A DNA stretch of 64,000 nt, from NCBI RefSeq assembly GCF_030160835.1, contig NZ_BSPC01000028.1, positions 248,001 through 312,000 on the forward strand, read 5' to 3'. This DNA comes from Labrys miyagiensis. Its GTDB lineage: Bacteria; Pseudomonadota; Alphaproteobacteria; Rhizobiales; Labraceae. This document shows positions 26,516-35,021 of this stretch, piece after piece; the first letter of the stretch is position 1; every line of letters begins with the position of its first letter. The notes under the pieces were generated by a model. It searched no databases and was not told the DNA's origin. It saw nothing but the letters and a program-made list of their open reading frames with translations. Made by a program: the position numbers and the translations under genes.

Positions 26516-27109
26516 ATGACGACGAGCAGAACCAATCCCAAGGTCGACGCATTTTTAAGCAAGGCCAAGGCGTGGCGCGAAGAATTTGAGAGGCTGCGGG
26601 CGATCGTTCTCGACTGCGAGCTGACGGAGGAGTTCAAATGGGGCCATCCCTGCTACACCCTCCAGGACGCCAACATCGTTCTCATCCACGGTTTCAAGGA
26701 TTATTGCGCGCTGCTGTTCTTCAAGGGCGCCCTATTGAAGGATGACGCTGGCATCCTCATCCAGCAGACGGAGAATGTGCAGGCCGGGCGCCAGATCCGC
26801 TTCACCAATCTCCAGGATATCGTGAAACAGGCAAATGCCCTGAAGGCCTATATCCACGAGGCCATCGAGGTGGAGAAAGCCGGCCTGAAGGTAGATTTCA
26901 AGAAGACCCGGGAATTCGCCATGCCCGAGGAGTTCCAGACGCGATTGAACGAAGACCCCGACCTGAAGACGGCTTTCGAGGCCCTGACGCCGGGGCGGCA
27001 ACGGGGCTACCTCCTCTATTTCTCCTCGGCCAAGCAAGCCAAGACCCGCGAGGCGAGGATCGAGAAATACAGACAGCCGATTGTCGATGGGAAGGGATTG
27101 GACGATTAA
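26516..27109 (+). CDS. YdeI/OmdA-family protein (DUF1801-type)
   Basis: A 197-aa protein with an N-terminal DUF1801-like fold (PKVDAFLSKAKAWREEFERL, then the EEFKWGHPCYTL segment) and a C-terminal YdeI region (LTPGRQRGYLLYFSSAKQAKTREARIEK). The arrangement equals bacterial YdeI-type proteins, reported to affect resistance to cationic peptides in some enterobacteria. Whether that holds here is unknown. The ATG follows AAAGGCGTGCG. Confidence 0.82.
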   Translation: MTTSRTNPKVDAFLSKAKAWREEFERLRAIVLDCELTEEFKWGHPCYTLQDANIVLIHGFKDYCALLFFKGALLKDDAGILIQQTENVQAGRQIRFTNLQDIVKQANALKAYIHEAIEVEKAGLKVDFKKTREFAMPEEFQTRLNEDPDLKTAFEALTPGRQRGYLLYFSSAKQAKTREARIEKYRQPIVDGKGLDD

Positions 27110-27151
27110 GGCGGTTTGCGTTCAGTTGGGATCGGGAAGTAGAGACGCGGC

Positions 27152-27253
27152 GTCATTCCGGACGACCGAAGGAGATCCGGAATCCATGAACACAGTCCTC
27201 TTAAGGTGGTCTTCATGGATTCCGGCTCTTCGCTTCGCTACGGCCGGAATGAC
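27152..27253 (+). repeat. Intergenic repeat, family B (copy 1)
   Basis: Outer inverts GTCATTCCGG and CCGGAATGAC enclose GGAATCCATGAACAC and TTCATGGATTCC, a second internal inversion. A closely similar direct copy stands at 27692-27794, and diverged ones at 34895-34997 and 61012-61136. About 100 bases, non-coding. Confidence 0.8.
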
Positions 27254-27278
27254 GCTGCTGCAGTCCCCCCAGAAGGCA

Positions 27279-27632
27279 CTACCCCTTCACCGCCCCCGCA
27301 TAGATATCCGGCTTGAAGCCCACCAGCAGCTTGCCGTTGCCGAGGTCGAGCACCGGACGTTTGATCATCGAGGGCTGGGCCAGCATCAGCGCGATGGCCT
27401 TGCTCTCGTCGATGCCCTGCTTGTCGGCCTCGGGCAGCGCCTTGAAGGTGGTGCCGGCCTTGTTGAACAGCACTTCCCAGCCGACCTTCCTGCTCCAGGC
27501 CTGCAGGTGCCGGCGGTCGATGCCCTCAGCCTTGTAGTCGTGGAAGGCATAGGCGACACCATGGCCCTCGAGCCAGGTTCGGGCCTTCTTCATGGTGTCG
27601 CAGTTCTTGATGCCATAGATGGTGATCGTCAT
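27279..27632 (-). CDS. ArsC/Spx-family reductase (YffB-like)
   Basis: A 117-aa thioredoxin-fold protein with the YffB signature GIKNCDTMKKARTWL near the N-terminus and MIKRPVLD, the conserved cis-Pro region. The CDTMKK motif has a single redox Cys (CxxxKK) rather than CxxC. Relatives are annotated as ArsC-family reductases, but YffB-type members may reduce glutathione mixed disulfides rather than arsenate. No ars operon is near. The gene is isolated and bracketed by two direct copies of repeat B. Confidence 0.82.
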   Translation of the reverse strand: MTITIYGIKNCDTMKKARTWLEGHGVAYAFHDYKAEGIDRRHLQAWSRKVGWEVLFNKAGTTFKALPEADKQGIDESKAIALMLAQPSMIKRPVLDLGNGKLLVGFKPDIYAGAVKG

Positions 27633-27691
27633 TGGGTCGTCCTGAGAGATCGGAATTTCCGAATTGCCGGAACTTCGGAATAAGAGGCGCC

Positions 27692-27794
27692 GTCATTCCG
27701 GACGACCGAAGGGAGCTCCGGAATCCACGAACACAATCCTTTGAAGGTAGTGTTCATGGATTCCGGCTCTTCGCTTCGCTACGGCCGGAATGAC
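27692..27794 (+). repeat. Intergenic repeat, family B (copy 2)
   Basis: Nearly identical in sequence and orientation to the copy at 27152-27253: same edges GTCATTCCGG / CCGGAATGAC and core CATGGATTCCGGCTCTTCGC. The two copies bracket the ArsC/Spx-like gene. Confidence 0.8.
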
Positions 27795-27829
27795 GCGTCC
27801 TTCGACTCGCCATGAAACCATGGTGCTCC

Positions 27830-29035
27830 TTACCCCCGCTTTTCCGTCGCGAAGAACAGCAAGGCAAGCACCGGCAGGCAGAAGCCGATCCAGGAGGCCA
27901 TGGTCCAGCCGCCGTGGACGAAGGCCCAGCCGCCCAGCGCCGAGCCGATGGCGCCGCCGCAGAAGAAGGTCGCCATGTAGAGCCCGTTGAGGCGGCTGCG
28001 ATATTCGTCGCCCAGCGCATAGATCAGGCGCTGGCCCAGTACGAGATTGGAGGTGACGCCGAAATCGAGCACGATGGCCGCTGCGATCAGCAGCGCGAGC
28101 GAGAGGGTGGAACCGGGCTCGGCGATATGGGTCAGGAGGAAGGCGACGGCGCCCAGCGACATGGCGACGGCCGAGGCCGGCCGGCTCCAGCCGCGGTCGG
28201 CGATGCGTCCGGCGATGGGCGCGGCCACGGCGCCTGCCGCGCCGGCCAATGCCACCAGGGCGATGCCGGACTGACTCATGCCGAAGGCGGGGCTCGCCAG
28301 CCACAACGGCGATGTCGTCCAGAACAGGCTGAAGGCGCTGAACATGCCGGCCTGGTAGAGGGCGCGGCGTCGCAGGATCGGCGTGGTGCGCACCAGCATC
28401 GCCATCGAGGCGAGCAGACCGCCATAACTCGGGCCAGGCGGAGGCTGGCGCCGAGGCAGGGCGCGCAGGAGCACGAGGCCGAGCATCACCATCATGGCGA
28501 TGGAGAGCATGAATACGACGTGCCAGGAGGTGAAGTCCGTGATCAGGCTCGACACCGGCCGGGCCAGCATGATGCCGATCATCAGGCCGCTCATGACATT
28601 GCCGACCACGCGGCCGCGCTGCTCCGGCTGCGCGAGAAAGGCGGCGAAGGGCACGATGATCTGGATGGCGACGGAGCCGATGCCGATGAACAGCGCCGCG
28701 ATCAGAAATTGCACGTCACTGCGCGCCATCAGCACGCCGGCGAGCCCCAGCACTGCGATCGACAGCACGCTGACGATCAGCTTGCGGTTCTCGATGAGAT
28801 CGCCGAGCGGCACCAGGAAGAGCAGGCCGGTGCCGTAGCCGATCTGCGTCATGGTGACTATCAGGCCGGCGGCGGCGGGCGACATGCCGAGATCGGCGCT
28901 GATCAGGCCGATGAGGGGCTGGGCATAATAGAGGTTCGCCGCGATCATGCCGCAGGCGGCGGCCATCAGCAGCGTCACCCAGGCAGGCGTATCAGGGGCG
29001 GACACCGCCTCGCTCGGGGAAGCAATATCGGACAT
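27830..29035 (-). CDS. Major facilitator superfamily transporter
   Basis: A 401-aa protein with about twelve membrane helices. The loop PLGDLIENRKLIV (helix 2-3) is the MFS motif A position, and NLYYAQPLIGLISADLG is typical of a drug/small-molecule exporter subgroup. The second half repeats the pattern (AGRIADRGWSRPA). The ATG at 29035 starts MSDIASPSEA; an upstream extension to 29155 has no homologous look. Single gene; the substrate cannot be told. Confidence 0.85.
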   Translation of the reverse strand: MSDIASPSEAVSAPDTPAWVTLLMAAACGMIAANLYYAQPLIGLISADLGMSPAAAGLIVTMTQIGYGTGLLFLVPLGDLIENRKLIVSVLSIAVLGLAGVLMARSDVQFLIAALFIGIGSVAIQIIVPFAAFLAQPEQRGRVVGNVMSGLMIGIMLARPVSSLITDFTSWHVVFMLSIAMMVMLGLVLLRALPRRQPPPGPSYGGLLASMAMLVRTTPILRRRALYQAGMFSAFSLFWTTSPLWLASPAFGMSQSGIALVALAGAAGAVAAPIAGRIADRGWSRPASAVAMSLGAVAFLLTHIAEPGSTLSLALLIAAAIVLDFGVTSNLVLGQRLIYALGDEYRSRLNGLYMATFFCGGAIGSALGGWAFVHGGWTMASWIGFCLPVLALLFFATEKRG

Positions 29036-29119
29036 GAAAGCCTGCGAGATGAAATGAGAGGCAATATTCGGGGGTGTTGTGGCACACGAGGCGTCGATTT
29101 GAAAAGAGGCGCAACGCGA

Positions 29120-29196
29120 AAGCCTCCCCCACGAAGCTGGGGGTATCGCGCACACAGTTTGTGTGCGCGATACCCCCAGCTTCGTGGGGGAGGCTT
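29120..29196. repeat. Perfect 37-bp-arm palindrome, family C2
   Basis: Bases 29120-29156 and 29160-29196 are perfect inverts around a 3-base loop (GTT). The arm contains CCCCCACGAAGCTGGGGG, itself a small hairpin, and ATCGCGCACACA. It lies between the convergent-side ends of the ABC ATPase gene and the MFS promoter region. A related unit CTCCCCACGAAGCTGGGG recurs at 47295-47463. Confidence 0.85.
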
Positions 29197-29218
29197 CCCG
29201 CGCCTCTAACGTCCTGGT

Positions 29219-30292
29219 CTACCCCACCCTGATCCTCGCACCCGAGCCCGGGTCGAACAGGCGCAGATCCCCCAGCGCGATCAATACCCTCACCGTCTCG
29301 CCCACGCTGATCTGCGGGCGGTCCGTGGTGAACAGCTTCAGGTCCTGCCCGCCGATCTGGAGATGGGCGACGGTGCCCAAACCCGTCGGTTCGATGAGAT
29401 CGACGCGCGCGGGTACCTCGCCCGCCGGGGAGAGCACCACGCGTTCAGGGCGGATGCCGACGATCACGCTCGGGGGCAGCGCCCTGCCTGGAAGGGTGGC
29501 GAGTGGCGTGTCGCCCACCTTCAGCACCTGCCCGTCCGCGCCCGCAGCCGGTACCGCCTCGGCGTTGAGGAAATTCATCGCCGGCGAGCCGATGAAGCCG
29601 GCCACGAACATGTTGGCGGGATCGTCATAGAGCTCCAGGGGAGCGCCGACCTGTTGGATCATGCCGCCCTGCATGGCGACGATGCGGTCGGCCATGGTCA
29701 TCGCCTCGATCTGGTCATGGGTGACATAGACCGAGGTGGCGTTGAGGTCGCGGTGGAGCTTCTTGATCTCGAAGCGCATCTGTTCGCGCAGGCGCGCATC
29801 GAGGTTCGACAGGGGTTCGTCGAACAGGAAGGCCTTGGGGTCACGCACGATGGCCCGGCCCATGGCGACGCGCTGGCGCTGGCCGCCGGAGAGCTGGCGC
29901 GGCTTGCGTTCCTGCAGCGCGTCGAGCCCCAGCTTGGCGCCGGCATGGTTGACCGCCTTGGCGATGAAGTCCGAAGTCTTCTTCCTCAGCTTCAGGGCGT
30001 AGCTCATATTGTCGCGCACGCTCATATGCGGATAGAGCGCATAGGACTGGAACACCATGGCGATGTCCCGATCCTTGGGCGGCAGGTCGTTGACCGTCTT
30101 GCCGTCGATCAGGATCTCACCCTGCGAGGTGTCCTCCAGCCCCGCGATCAGGCGCAGCAGCGTGGACTTGCCGCAACCCGAAGGCCCCACCAGCACCACG
30201 AACTCGCCCGAGCGGATCGAGAGGTCGATGCCCTTGAGGATGGGTACGGCGCCGTAGTTCTTGCGCACGGCCTTCACATCGATGTTTGCCAT
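29219..30292 (-). CDS. Sugar-type ABC transporter ATPase (MalK/UgpC family)
   Basis: A 357-aa ATPase: Walker A GPSGCGKST, Q-loop FQSYALYPHMSV, signature LSGGQRQRVAMGRA, Walker B AFLFDEPLSNLDA, H-loop VYVTHD, and a C-terminal MalK-type regulatory OB domain of about 120 residues. It powers the adjacent permeases (minus-strand order: binding protein, MalF-like, MalG-like, ATPase; gap of 13 bases to the MalG-like gene). Substrate class is oligosaccharide, sugar or glycerol phosphate-like by family; nothing more specific is visible. Confidence 0.9.
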   Translation of the reverse strand: MANIDVKAVRKNYGAVPILKGIDLSIRSGEFVVLVGPSGCGKSTLLRLIAGLEDTSQGEILIDGKTVNDLPPKDRDIAMVFQSYALYPHMSVRDNMSYALKLRKKTSDFIAKAVNHAGAKLGLDALQERKPRQLSGGQRQRVAMGRAIVRDPKAFLFDEPLSNLDARLREQMRFEIKKLHRDLNATSVYVTHDQIEAMTMADRIVAMQGGMIQQVGAPLELYDDPANMFVAGFIGSPAMNFLNAEAVPAAGADGQVLKVGDTPLATLPGRALPPSVIVGIRPERVVLSPAGEVPARVDLIEPTGLGTVAHLQIGGQDLKLFTTDRPQISVGETVRVLIALGDLRLFDPGSGARIRVG

Positions 30293-30305
30293 CGCGAATT
30301 TCCTT

Positions 30306-31145
30306 TCAACCCTTCACGGCGCCGGCCGTGAGCCCCTGGACCAGGTAGCGCTGGATCAGGAAGAAGAAGATGCAGACGGGGATCAGGGCCAGCACGCCAG
30401 CCGCCATCATCTGCCCGAAATCCACCGCGAACTTCGAAACGAAGTTGAGCAAGCCCACCGGGAAGGTGATGACGCTGTCCTTCGAATTGAGCATCAGCGC
30501 AAACAGAAGCTCGCTCCAGGCCGCCGTGAAGACGAAACCAAGGGTCGCCGCGATGCCGGGCATGGTCAGCGGCAGCACGATCTGCCGGACCGCGACGAAG
30601 CGGGTGGCGCCGTCGATCATGGCAGCCTCCTCGAGATCCTTCGGTATGGCGTCGAAGAAGGATTGCATCAGGAAGGCGGCGAACGGCACGTTGTAGGTGG
30701 TGTAGACGATGATCAGGCCGGTCAGGCTGTTGTTGAGCCCGAGCGGCTGGAACAGCTTGAAGATCGGCGCGATGATCATCACCAGCGGGAACATCTGGGT
30801 GACGAGCATCAGCCCGATCAGCCAGAATTTGCCTGCATAGATGAAGCGCGAGAAACTATAGCCGGCCCCCGCCGCAATCAGCGTGGTGAAGATCGCCGTC
30901 GTCGTGGCGATAGTCAGGCTGTTGCGGAAATAGAGCGGGAAGTCGGTGTGGCTGATCACCGAGGCGTAGTGATCCAAGCTGAAGCGTGACGGCCACAGAC
31001 GCACGCCCTCCGTATAGAGAAGGTCGTTCGGCGTGATCGAGACCTTGAAGACCCAGAAGAGCGGGAACAAGGCGATGATGAGGAAGCAGGCGACCAGGGC
31101 ATAGTGGAAGACCCAGTAGATGCCGCGGCGTGTGGATCGGCGCAT
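30306..31145 (-). CDS. ABC sugar-transporter permease, MalG-like
   Basis: A 279-aa inner-membrane protein with six helices. The EAA loop EEAAMIDGATRFVAVRQIVLP contacts the ATPase, and the C-terminus ends LVQGLTAGAVKG, the usual end of MalG-type permeases in carbohydrate importers. Four bases separate it from the MalF-like gene, so they are translated together. Confidence 0.9.
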   Translation of the reverse strand: MRRSTRRGIYWVFHYALVACFLIIALFPLFWVFKVSITPNDLLYTEGVRLWPSRFSLDHYASVISHTDFPLYFRNSLTIATTTAIFTTLIAAGAGYSFSRFIYAGKFWLIGLMLVTQMFPLVMIIAPIFKLFQPLGLNNSLTGLIIVYTTYNVPFAAFLMQSFFDAIPKDLEEAAMIDGATRFVAVRQIVLPLTMPGIAATLGFVFTAAWSELLFALMLNSKDSVITFPVGLLNFVSKFAVDFGQMMAAGVLALIPVCIFFFLIQRYLVQGLTAGAVKG

Positions 31146-31149
31146 GGCT

Positions 31150-32073
31150 TCAACCTCGCTTGATCAGCATTTGCCGCAGCACGACCAGCACGCCGGCATA
31201 GGCAAGCAGCAGGAACAGCAGCACCAGGGCGATGGCCGAGGCGTAGCCGAAATCGAGCGAGCGGAAGGCTTGCGTGAAGATATAGCTCGCAACGATCTGG
31301 GTTGAATCGGCGGGGCCGCCCTGGGTCATCACCACGATCAGATCCGCCGAATTGGCGATCCAGACGGCGCGCAGCATCACCGTGATGGCCATGGTGGGAG
31401 CCAGGAAAGGCAGGGTGATCGAGAAGAACCGCTTGATGGGGCCGGCTCCGTCGATCTGCGCCGCCTCATAGATGTCGGCAGGAATGGATTGCAGGGCCGC
31501 GAGCATCATGATGGCAAAGAACGGAAAGCCCCACCAGACATTGGCGACGATCGGCCCCCACAGCGCATGGGTGGGGCTGGACAGGATGTTCTCCGGGGTC
31601 GCCATCAGGCCAAGCGACACCAGCCAATGCGGCACCGGACCAACCACGGGATTCAGCATCCAGGCCCAGTTGAGGCCGGACAGGAAGCTCGGCACCGCCC
31701 AGGGCAGGAAGACCAGCGCCTGGACCACCGAACGTCCCGGGAAAGGCTTGTTGAGCAGCAACGCCAGGATGAGCCCGAGCACGAACTGCAGCACGACTGA
31801 AATCACCGTCCACCACACCGTGTTGGACAGGGCGTTCCAGAAATTCGCATCGTCCCACAGGTCGTAGAAGTGATCGAAGCCGACATAGCCGCCGCTCGTC
31901 GGATCCAGGATCTGGATGTCGCGGAAAGCGTAGGAAATGCCGATGATCAGCGGCACCAGCATGATGGTCGCGATGAGGATGACGGAGGGCGCGACATAGA
32001 GCCAGGGTTCGAAGGCCAGCCAAAGCCAGCGGGCATTCCGTCGGGGAGGAGCCATTGTTTGCGCAAGAGCCAT
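31150..32073 (-). CDS. ABC sugar-transporter permease, MalF-like
   Basis: A 307-aa permease with six helices, beginning in PWLYVAPSVILIATIMLVPL after a short basic N-terminus. The EAA loop is around YEAAQIDGAGPIKRFFSITLP. Together with the MalG-like protein it forms the membrane channel for the substrate delivered by the periplasmic binding protein encoded upstream. The 151-base gap to the binding-protein gene holds two hairpins. Confidence 0.9.
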   Translation of the reverse strand: MALAQTMAPPRRNARWLWLAFEPWLYVAPSVILIATIMLVPLIIGISYAFRDIQILDPTSGGYVGFDHFYDLWDDANFWNALSNTVWWTVISVVLQFVLGLILALLLNKPFPGRSVVQALVFLPWAVPSFLSGLNWAWMLNPVVGPVPHWLVSLGLMATPENILSSPTHALWGPIVANVWWGFPFFAIMMLAALQSIPADIYEAAQIDGAGPIKRFFSITLPFLAPTMAITVMLRAVWIANSADLIVVMTQGGPADSTQIVASYIFTQAFRSLDFGYASAIALVLLFLLLAYAGVLVVLRQMLIKRG

Positions 32074-32110
32074 GCCTGTTCAATCCAATTGGAGAACACG
32101 GGTGGAGCGC

Positions 32111-32183
32111 GCGGTCGCTTCCCTTCGAGGCGACCGCGTTCGATCTCCTGAGAAATTCACCCCGGAACTGTGTCCGGGGTGAA
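32111..32183 (-). terminator. Two hairpins between binding-protein and permease genes
   Basis: GCGGTCGC..GCGACCGC (32111-32137) and a perfect 11-bp stem TTCACCCCGGA..TCCGGGGTGAA (32156-32183) follow the binding-protein stop on the minus strand. No long U tract is present. Such stem-loops commonly protect the binding-protein part of the message or attenuate read-through, giving more binding protein than permease. Confidence 0.55.
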
Positions 32184-32224
32184 GGCAACGGCGGGTGCCG
32201 GGGCAGCCAGCCGTGCGGCAGCGC

Positions 32225-33490
32225 CTATTTCTTGCTCTCGAGATATTTCTTCTGCGCCTTGGTCAGGTAGGTGGCCCATTGCGTGGCGAGCTGCTCGGGC
32301 GTGAGCTGGCCAAGGAGGGCTTGCTGGGTGGTCTTTACGGCCAGCGAGTCGGCGAAGAAGGCGAACTCCTTGAGATAGGTCGGCATCACCAGCGGCACGA
32401 CATTGGGATCGGCGAGCTCGGCAAACCAGCCCTTGAACTTGGGATCGGCGTAGAAAGGATCCTTTTCGGCCGATTTGTAGATCGGCAGTGCGCCGGTCTT
32501 CTTGTTCCAGGCGATGTTGCCTTCCGGTCCATCGAGTGCCGCAATCAGCTTCCAGGCCAGATCCTTGTTCTGGGAATTGGAGAACATCGACCACGACCCG
32601 TAGCCGAGCGTCGGGAAGGCCTTGCCGGCCGGCCCCTTGGGCATGGGCGCCACGTCATAGTCGTCCTTGCTCATCTGGCCGGAAATACCGATCAGCGCGT
32701 CCGGATCCTGGTCGAGCATGGCGCAAGTGCCGGAATAGAAGCCCGACACGATGTCGTTGAAGCCCCAATTGACGCTATCCTTGGGTGCCCCGCCGCTCTT
32801 GTAGATATCCGTGAGGATGGAGACGCCCTTGACCCAGTCGGGGTCGGCCATCGTCGAGGTGCCGTCCGGCTTGAAGAAGGTGCCGTCCCCGGCCACCGTG
32901 GCGCCGAACATCATCCAGCCGTTGAGACCGCCCGGACCGCCACGCAGGCAATAGCCATACTTGCCGGGGATGGCGGATACTTTCTTGGCGTCGGCGACGA
33001 AGTCGTCGAGGGTCTTCGGCGGGCCGTCGATGCCGGCCTGGGCGAAGAGCTTCTTATTGTAGAACATCGCGCGCAGATAGAAGCCGTAAGGCAATGCGTA
33101 GGCGGTGTTGTTGACATAGCGGCCCATTTGCAGGGCGCGGTCGTTCAAATCCTTGGTGTGGTCCCACTTGGCCAGATAAGGCTCAAGGCTCTCGAGCATG
33201 CCGTTATTGGCATAAAGAGACTGCCAGCGGTCGGGCATCTCCACCACGTCGGGCGTGTCGCCAGCCGAGACCATGGTGGCGAATTTCTCGAAGGCCTGGC
33301 CCCAGGGCAGCGAGGTGATGTCGACATGCACGCCCGGATTGGCGTCCTCGAAGGTCTTGACGATCTGCTTGAGCGTCTCGGTACGATCGGGGCTGGTGAT
33401 GACCTCGGTCAGCTTGAGCGTGGTGTCGGCCCAGGCCGGCATGGTGATGGCAAACGAGGCCGTGGCGGCCAGTAGCAGCTTTCTGAACAT
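32225..33490 (-). CDS. Extracellular solute-binding protein, family 1 (sugar type)
   Basis: A 421-aa periplasmic protein with a Sec signal peptide (MFRKLLLAATASFAITMPAWA, cut before DTTLKL). It has the family-1 pattern VKTFEDANPGVHVDITSLPW and GDTPDVVEMP, the hinge region around YALPYGFYLRAMFYNKKLF, and a C-terminal helix. It captures the substrate for the MalFGK-type importer encoded next. First gene of the four-gene transporter operon. Confidence 0.9.
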   Translation of the reverse strand: MFRKLLLAATASFAITMPAWADTTLKLTEVITSPDRTETLKQIVKTFEDANPGVHVDITSLPWGQAFEKFATMVSAGDTPDVVEMPDRWQSLYANNGMLESLEPYLAKWDHTKDLNDRALQMGRYVNNTAYALPYGFYLRAMFYNKKLFAQAGIDGPPKTLDDFVADAKKVSAIPGKYGYCLRGGPGGLNGWMMFGATVAGDGTFFKPDGTSTMADPDWVKGVSILTDIYKSGGAPKDSVNWGFNDIVSGFYSGTCAMLDQDPDALIGISGQMSKDDYDVAPMPKGPAGKAFPTLGYGSWSMFSNSQNKDLAWKLIAALDGPEGNIAWNKKTGALPIYKSAEKDPFYADPKFKGWFAELADPNVVPLVMPTYLKEFAFFADSLAVKTTQQALLGQLTPEQLATQWATYLTKAQKKYLESKK

Positions 33491-33576
33491 TGGGACTCCC
33501 CTCTCCTGCTTTTCGCAGTTCGATTTCGATTAACGCCCAAAGCATTTTCCAGAAAAGCCGGCAGACTTTTCAGTTA

Positions 33577-33640
33577 AGAAAATGCGTCGAAACAAAGAGT
33601 TAGAGAAAAATTGCGATTCAATAAAATCGCAATTTGCTCT
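33577..33640. repeat. Intergenic repeat, family F (copy 1)
   Basis: The 22 bases 33584-33605 (GCGTCGAAACAAAGAGTTAG..) are found as an exact inverted copy at 41935-41956. An AT-rich hairpin ATTGCGATT..AATCGCAAT follows (33610-33633). It lies between the PLP-enzyme stop and the binding-protein start. Confidence 0.75.
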
Positions 33641-33682
33641 AGAAACACAGTCGAAGCGCGCGAGGCGCCGGTGGTGCCGCTC

Positions 33683-34852
33683 CTATTTTTTTGACACGGC
33701 AAGAGCCTGGGTGATGTCCGCCCATAGGGCGTCCGCACCTTCCAGGCCGATATGAAGGCGCACGATGCGGGCGGAAACGCCGAAATCGAGCGCCGAATTG
33801 GGGCCGGCATTCTGGGCTTGCGCCACCAAAGCCGGCACGACGAGGCTTTCATGGCCGCCCCAGCTGACGCCGAGCTTGAACAGGTGCAGCGCATTGACGA
33901 AAGCGGGAATGTCGACACTGTCGTCGAGCGCGAAGGAGAACAGGCCGGAGGTGCCGCTGAGGCTGGGCGGCAGGGCATTGCCAAGACCGGGATGATGCAC
34001 CGACGTCACCTCCGGCAGCTGGCCAAGGCGGCGGGCAATGGTGAGCGCGGCCGTCTCATGCGCCTTCATGCGCGTCGGCAGCGTGCGCAGACCCCGCAGC
34101 AGCAGCCACGCCTCGAAGGGTGCGAGCTTGGCGCCGAGATAGGGCGTGATCGTCTTGCGGATGACGTCCATCAGCTCCTTGCGCCCGGCGGCGACGCCGG
34201 CCACCACGTCGGAATGGCCGCTGATATATTTGGAAGCCGAATGCACCACGATATCGACGCCGTGGCGGATCGGCTGCTGGAAGACGGGCGTCGCCCAGGA
34301 GTTGTCGATCACGGTGATGACGCCATTCGCCTTGGCCAGATCGGCCATGGCCTGGATGTCCTGCGCCTCCATCATCCAGCTGTTCGGGCTCTCCATATAG
34401 AGAAGCTTCGCGCCCGGCAGCGCCTTGGCGACGGCATCGAGGTCGCGGCCGTCGACATAGACGGTCTCGATCTTCCAGCGCTTCAGCAGCGTCTCGAACA
34501 GGCGGTAGGCATCGGGATAGACGTGGCGCACGCAAACGAGACGGTCGCCCGGCTCGACGAAGGCGAGCACGGTGGAGGAGATCGCACCCATGCCGCTCGC
34601 GAAGCCGATGGCGTCCTCCGTATATTCGAGCTCGGCGACCTTCTGCTCGAACAGGCGCGTGGTGGGATTGGTGGTGCGGGAATAGACGGGCCTCGCACGC
34701 TCGCCGCGATAGGTGGCCGCCATCTCCTCGAAGGTTGCGAAGGTGAAGAGCGAACTCTGCACGATCGGCGGCACCACGGCCTCGAAGGCGTGCTCGTCGT
34801 CATGGGTGACGACGAGGCTGGCACGGTCAAAATCGGCAAGGGGTTCGGTCAT
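33683..34852 (-). CDS. Cys/Met-metabolism PLP-dependent enzyme
   Basis: A 389-aa fold-type I PLP enzyme of the cystathionine gamma-synthase/beta-lyase/methionine gamma-lyase family. Visible motifs: YSRTTNPTTRLFEQKVAELE, the SGMGAISST phosphate-binding loop, TVIDNSWATPVFQQP, and the PLP lysine in VHSASKYISGHSD. The exact reaction cannot be fixed from motifs. ATG at 34852 begins MTEPLADFDRASL with GGAG upstream; the longer frame to 35347 runs through repeat B and the regulator gene and is not real. Its place between a GntR regulator and a sugar-type transporter suggests joint regulation. Confidence 0.85.
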   Translation of the reverse strand: MTEPLADFDRASLVVTHDDEHAFEAVVPPIVQSSLFTFATFEEMAATYRGERARPVYSRTTNPTTRLFEQKVAELEYTEDAIGFASGMGAISSTVLAFVEPGDRLVCVRHVYPDAYRLFETLLKRWKIETVYVDGRDLDAVAKALPGAKLLYMESPNSWMMEAQDIQAMADLAKANGVITVIDNSWATPVFQQPIRHGVDIVVHSASKYISGHSDVVAGVAAGRKELMDVIRKTITPYLGAKLAPFEAWLLLRGLRTLPTRMKAHETAALTIARRLGQLPEVTSVHHPGLGNALPPSLSGTSGLFSFALDDSVDIPAFVNALHLFKLGVSWGGHESLVVPALVAQAQNAGPNSALDFGVSARIVRLHIGLEGADALWADITQALAVSKK

Positions 34853-34894
34853 CTGGCGGGACTCCAAACCGTAGTCGATAAAGGCGCAGGTAGC

Positions 34895-34997
34895 GTCATT
34901 CCGGCTGGAGCGAAGCGGAACGCCGGAAGCCATGAACACAGTCCTGGCAGGGTAGTGTTCATGGATTCCGGGTCTTCCTTCGGCCGCCCGGAATGAC
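34895..34997 (+). repeat. Intergenic repeat, family B (copy 3)
   Basis: GTCATTCCGG..CCGGAATGAC with the core CATGAACACAGTCCT and TTCATGGATTCCGG, diverged in the outer parts from the copies at 27152 and 27692. Confidence 0.75.
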
Positions 34998-35021
34998 GGT
35001 GCCCGTCCTTGTAAGCTTGTA

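Noticed and set aside
27279-27632. Arsenate reductase of an ars operon
   Set aside because: YffB-type CDTMKK motif and no arsR, arsB or acr3 nearby; arsenate reduction is not supported.
29120-29196. Ordinary rho-independent terminator
   Set aside because: The stem is perfect over 37 bp but lacks a U tract on either side, and its unit recurs at 47295, so it is listed as a repeat; a terminator effect remains possible.
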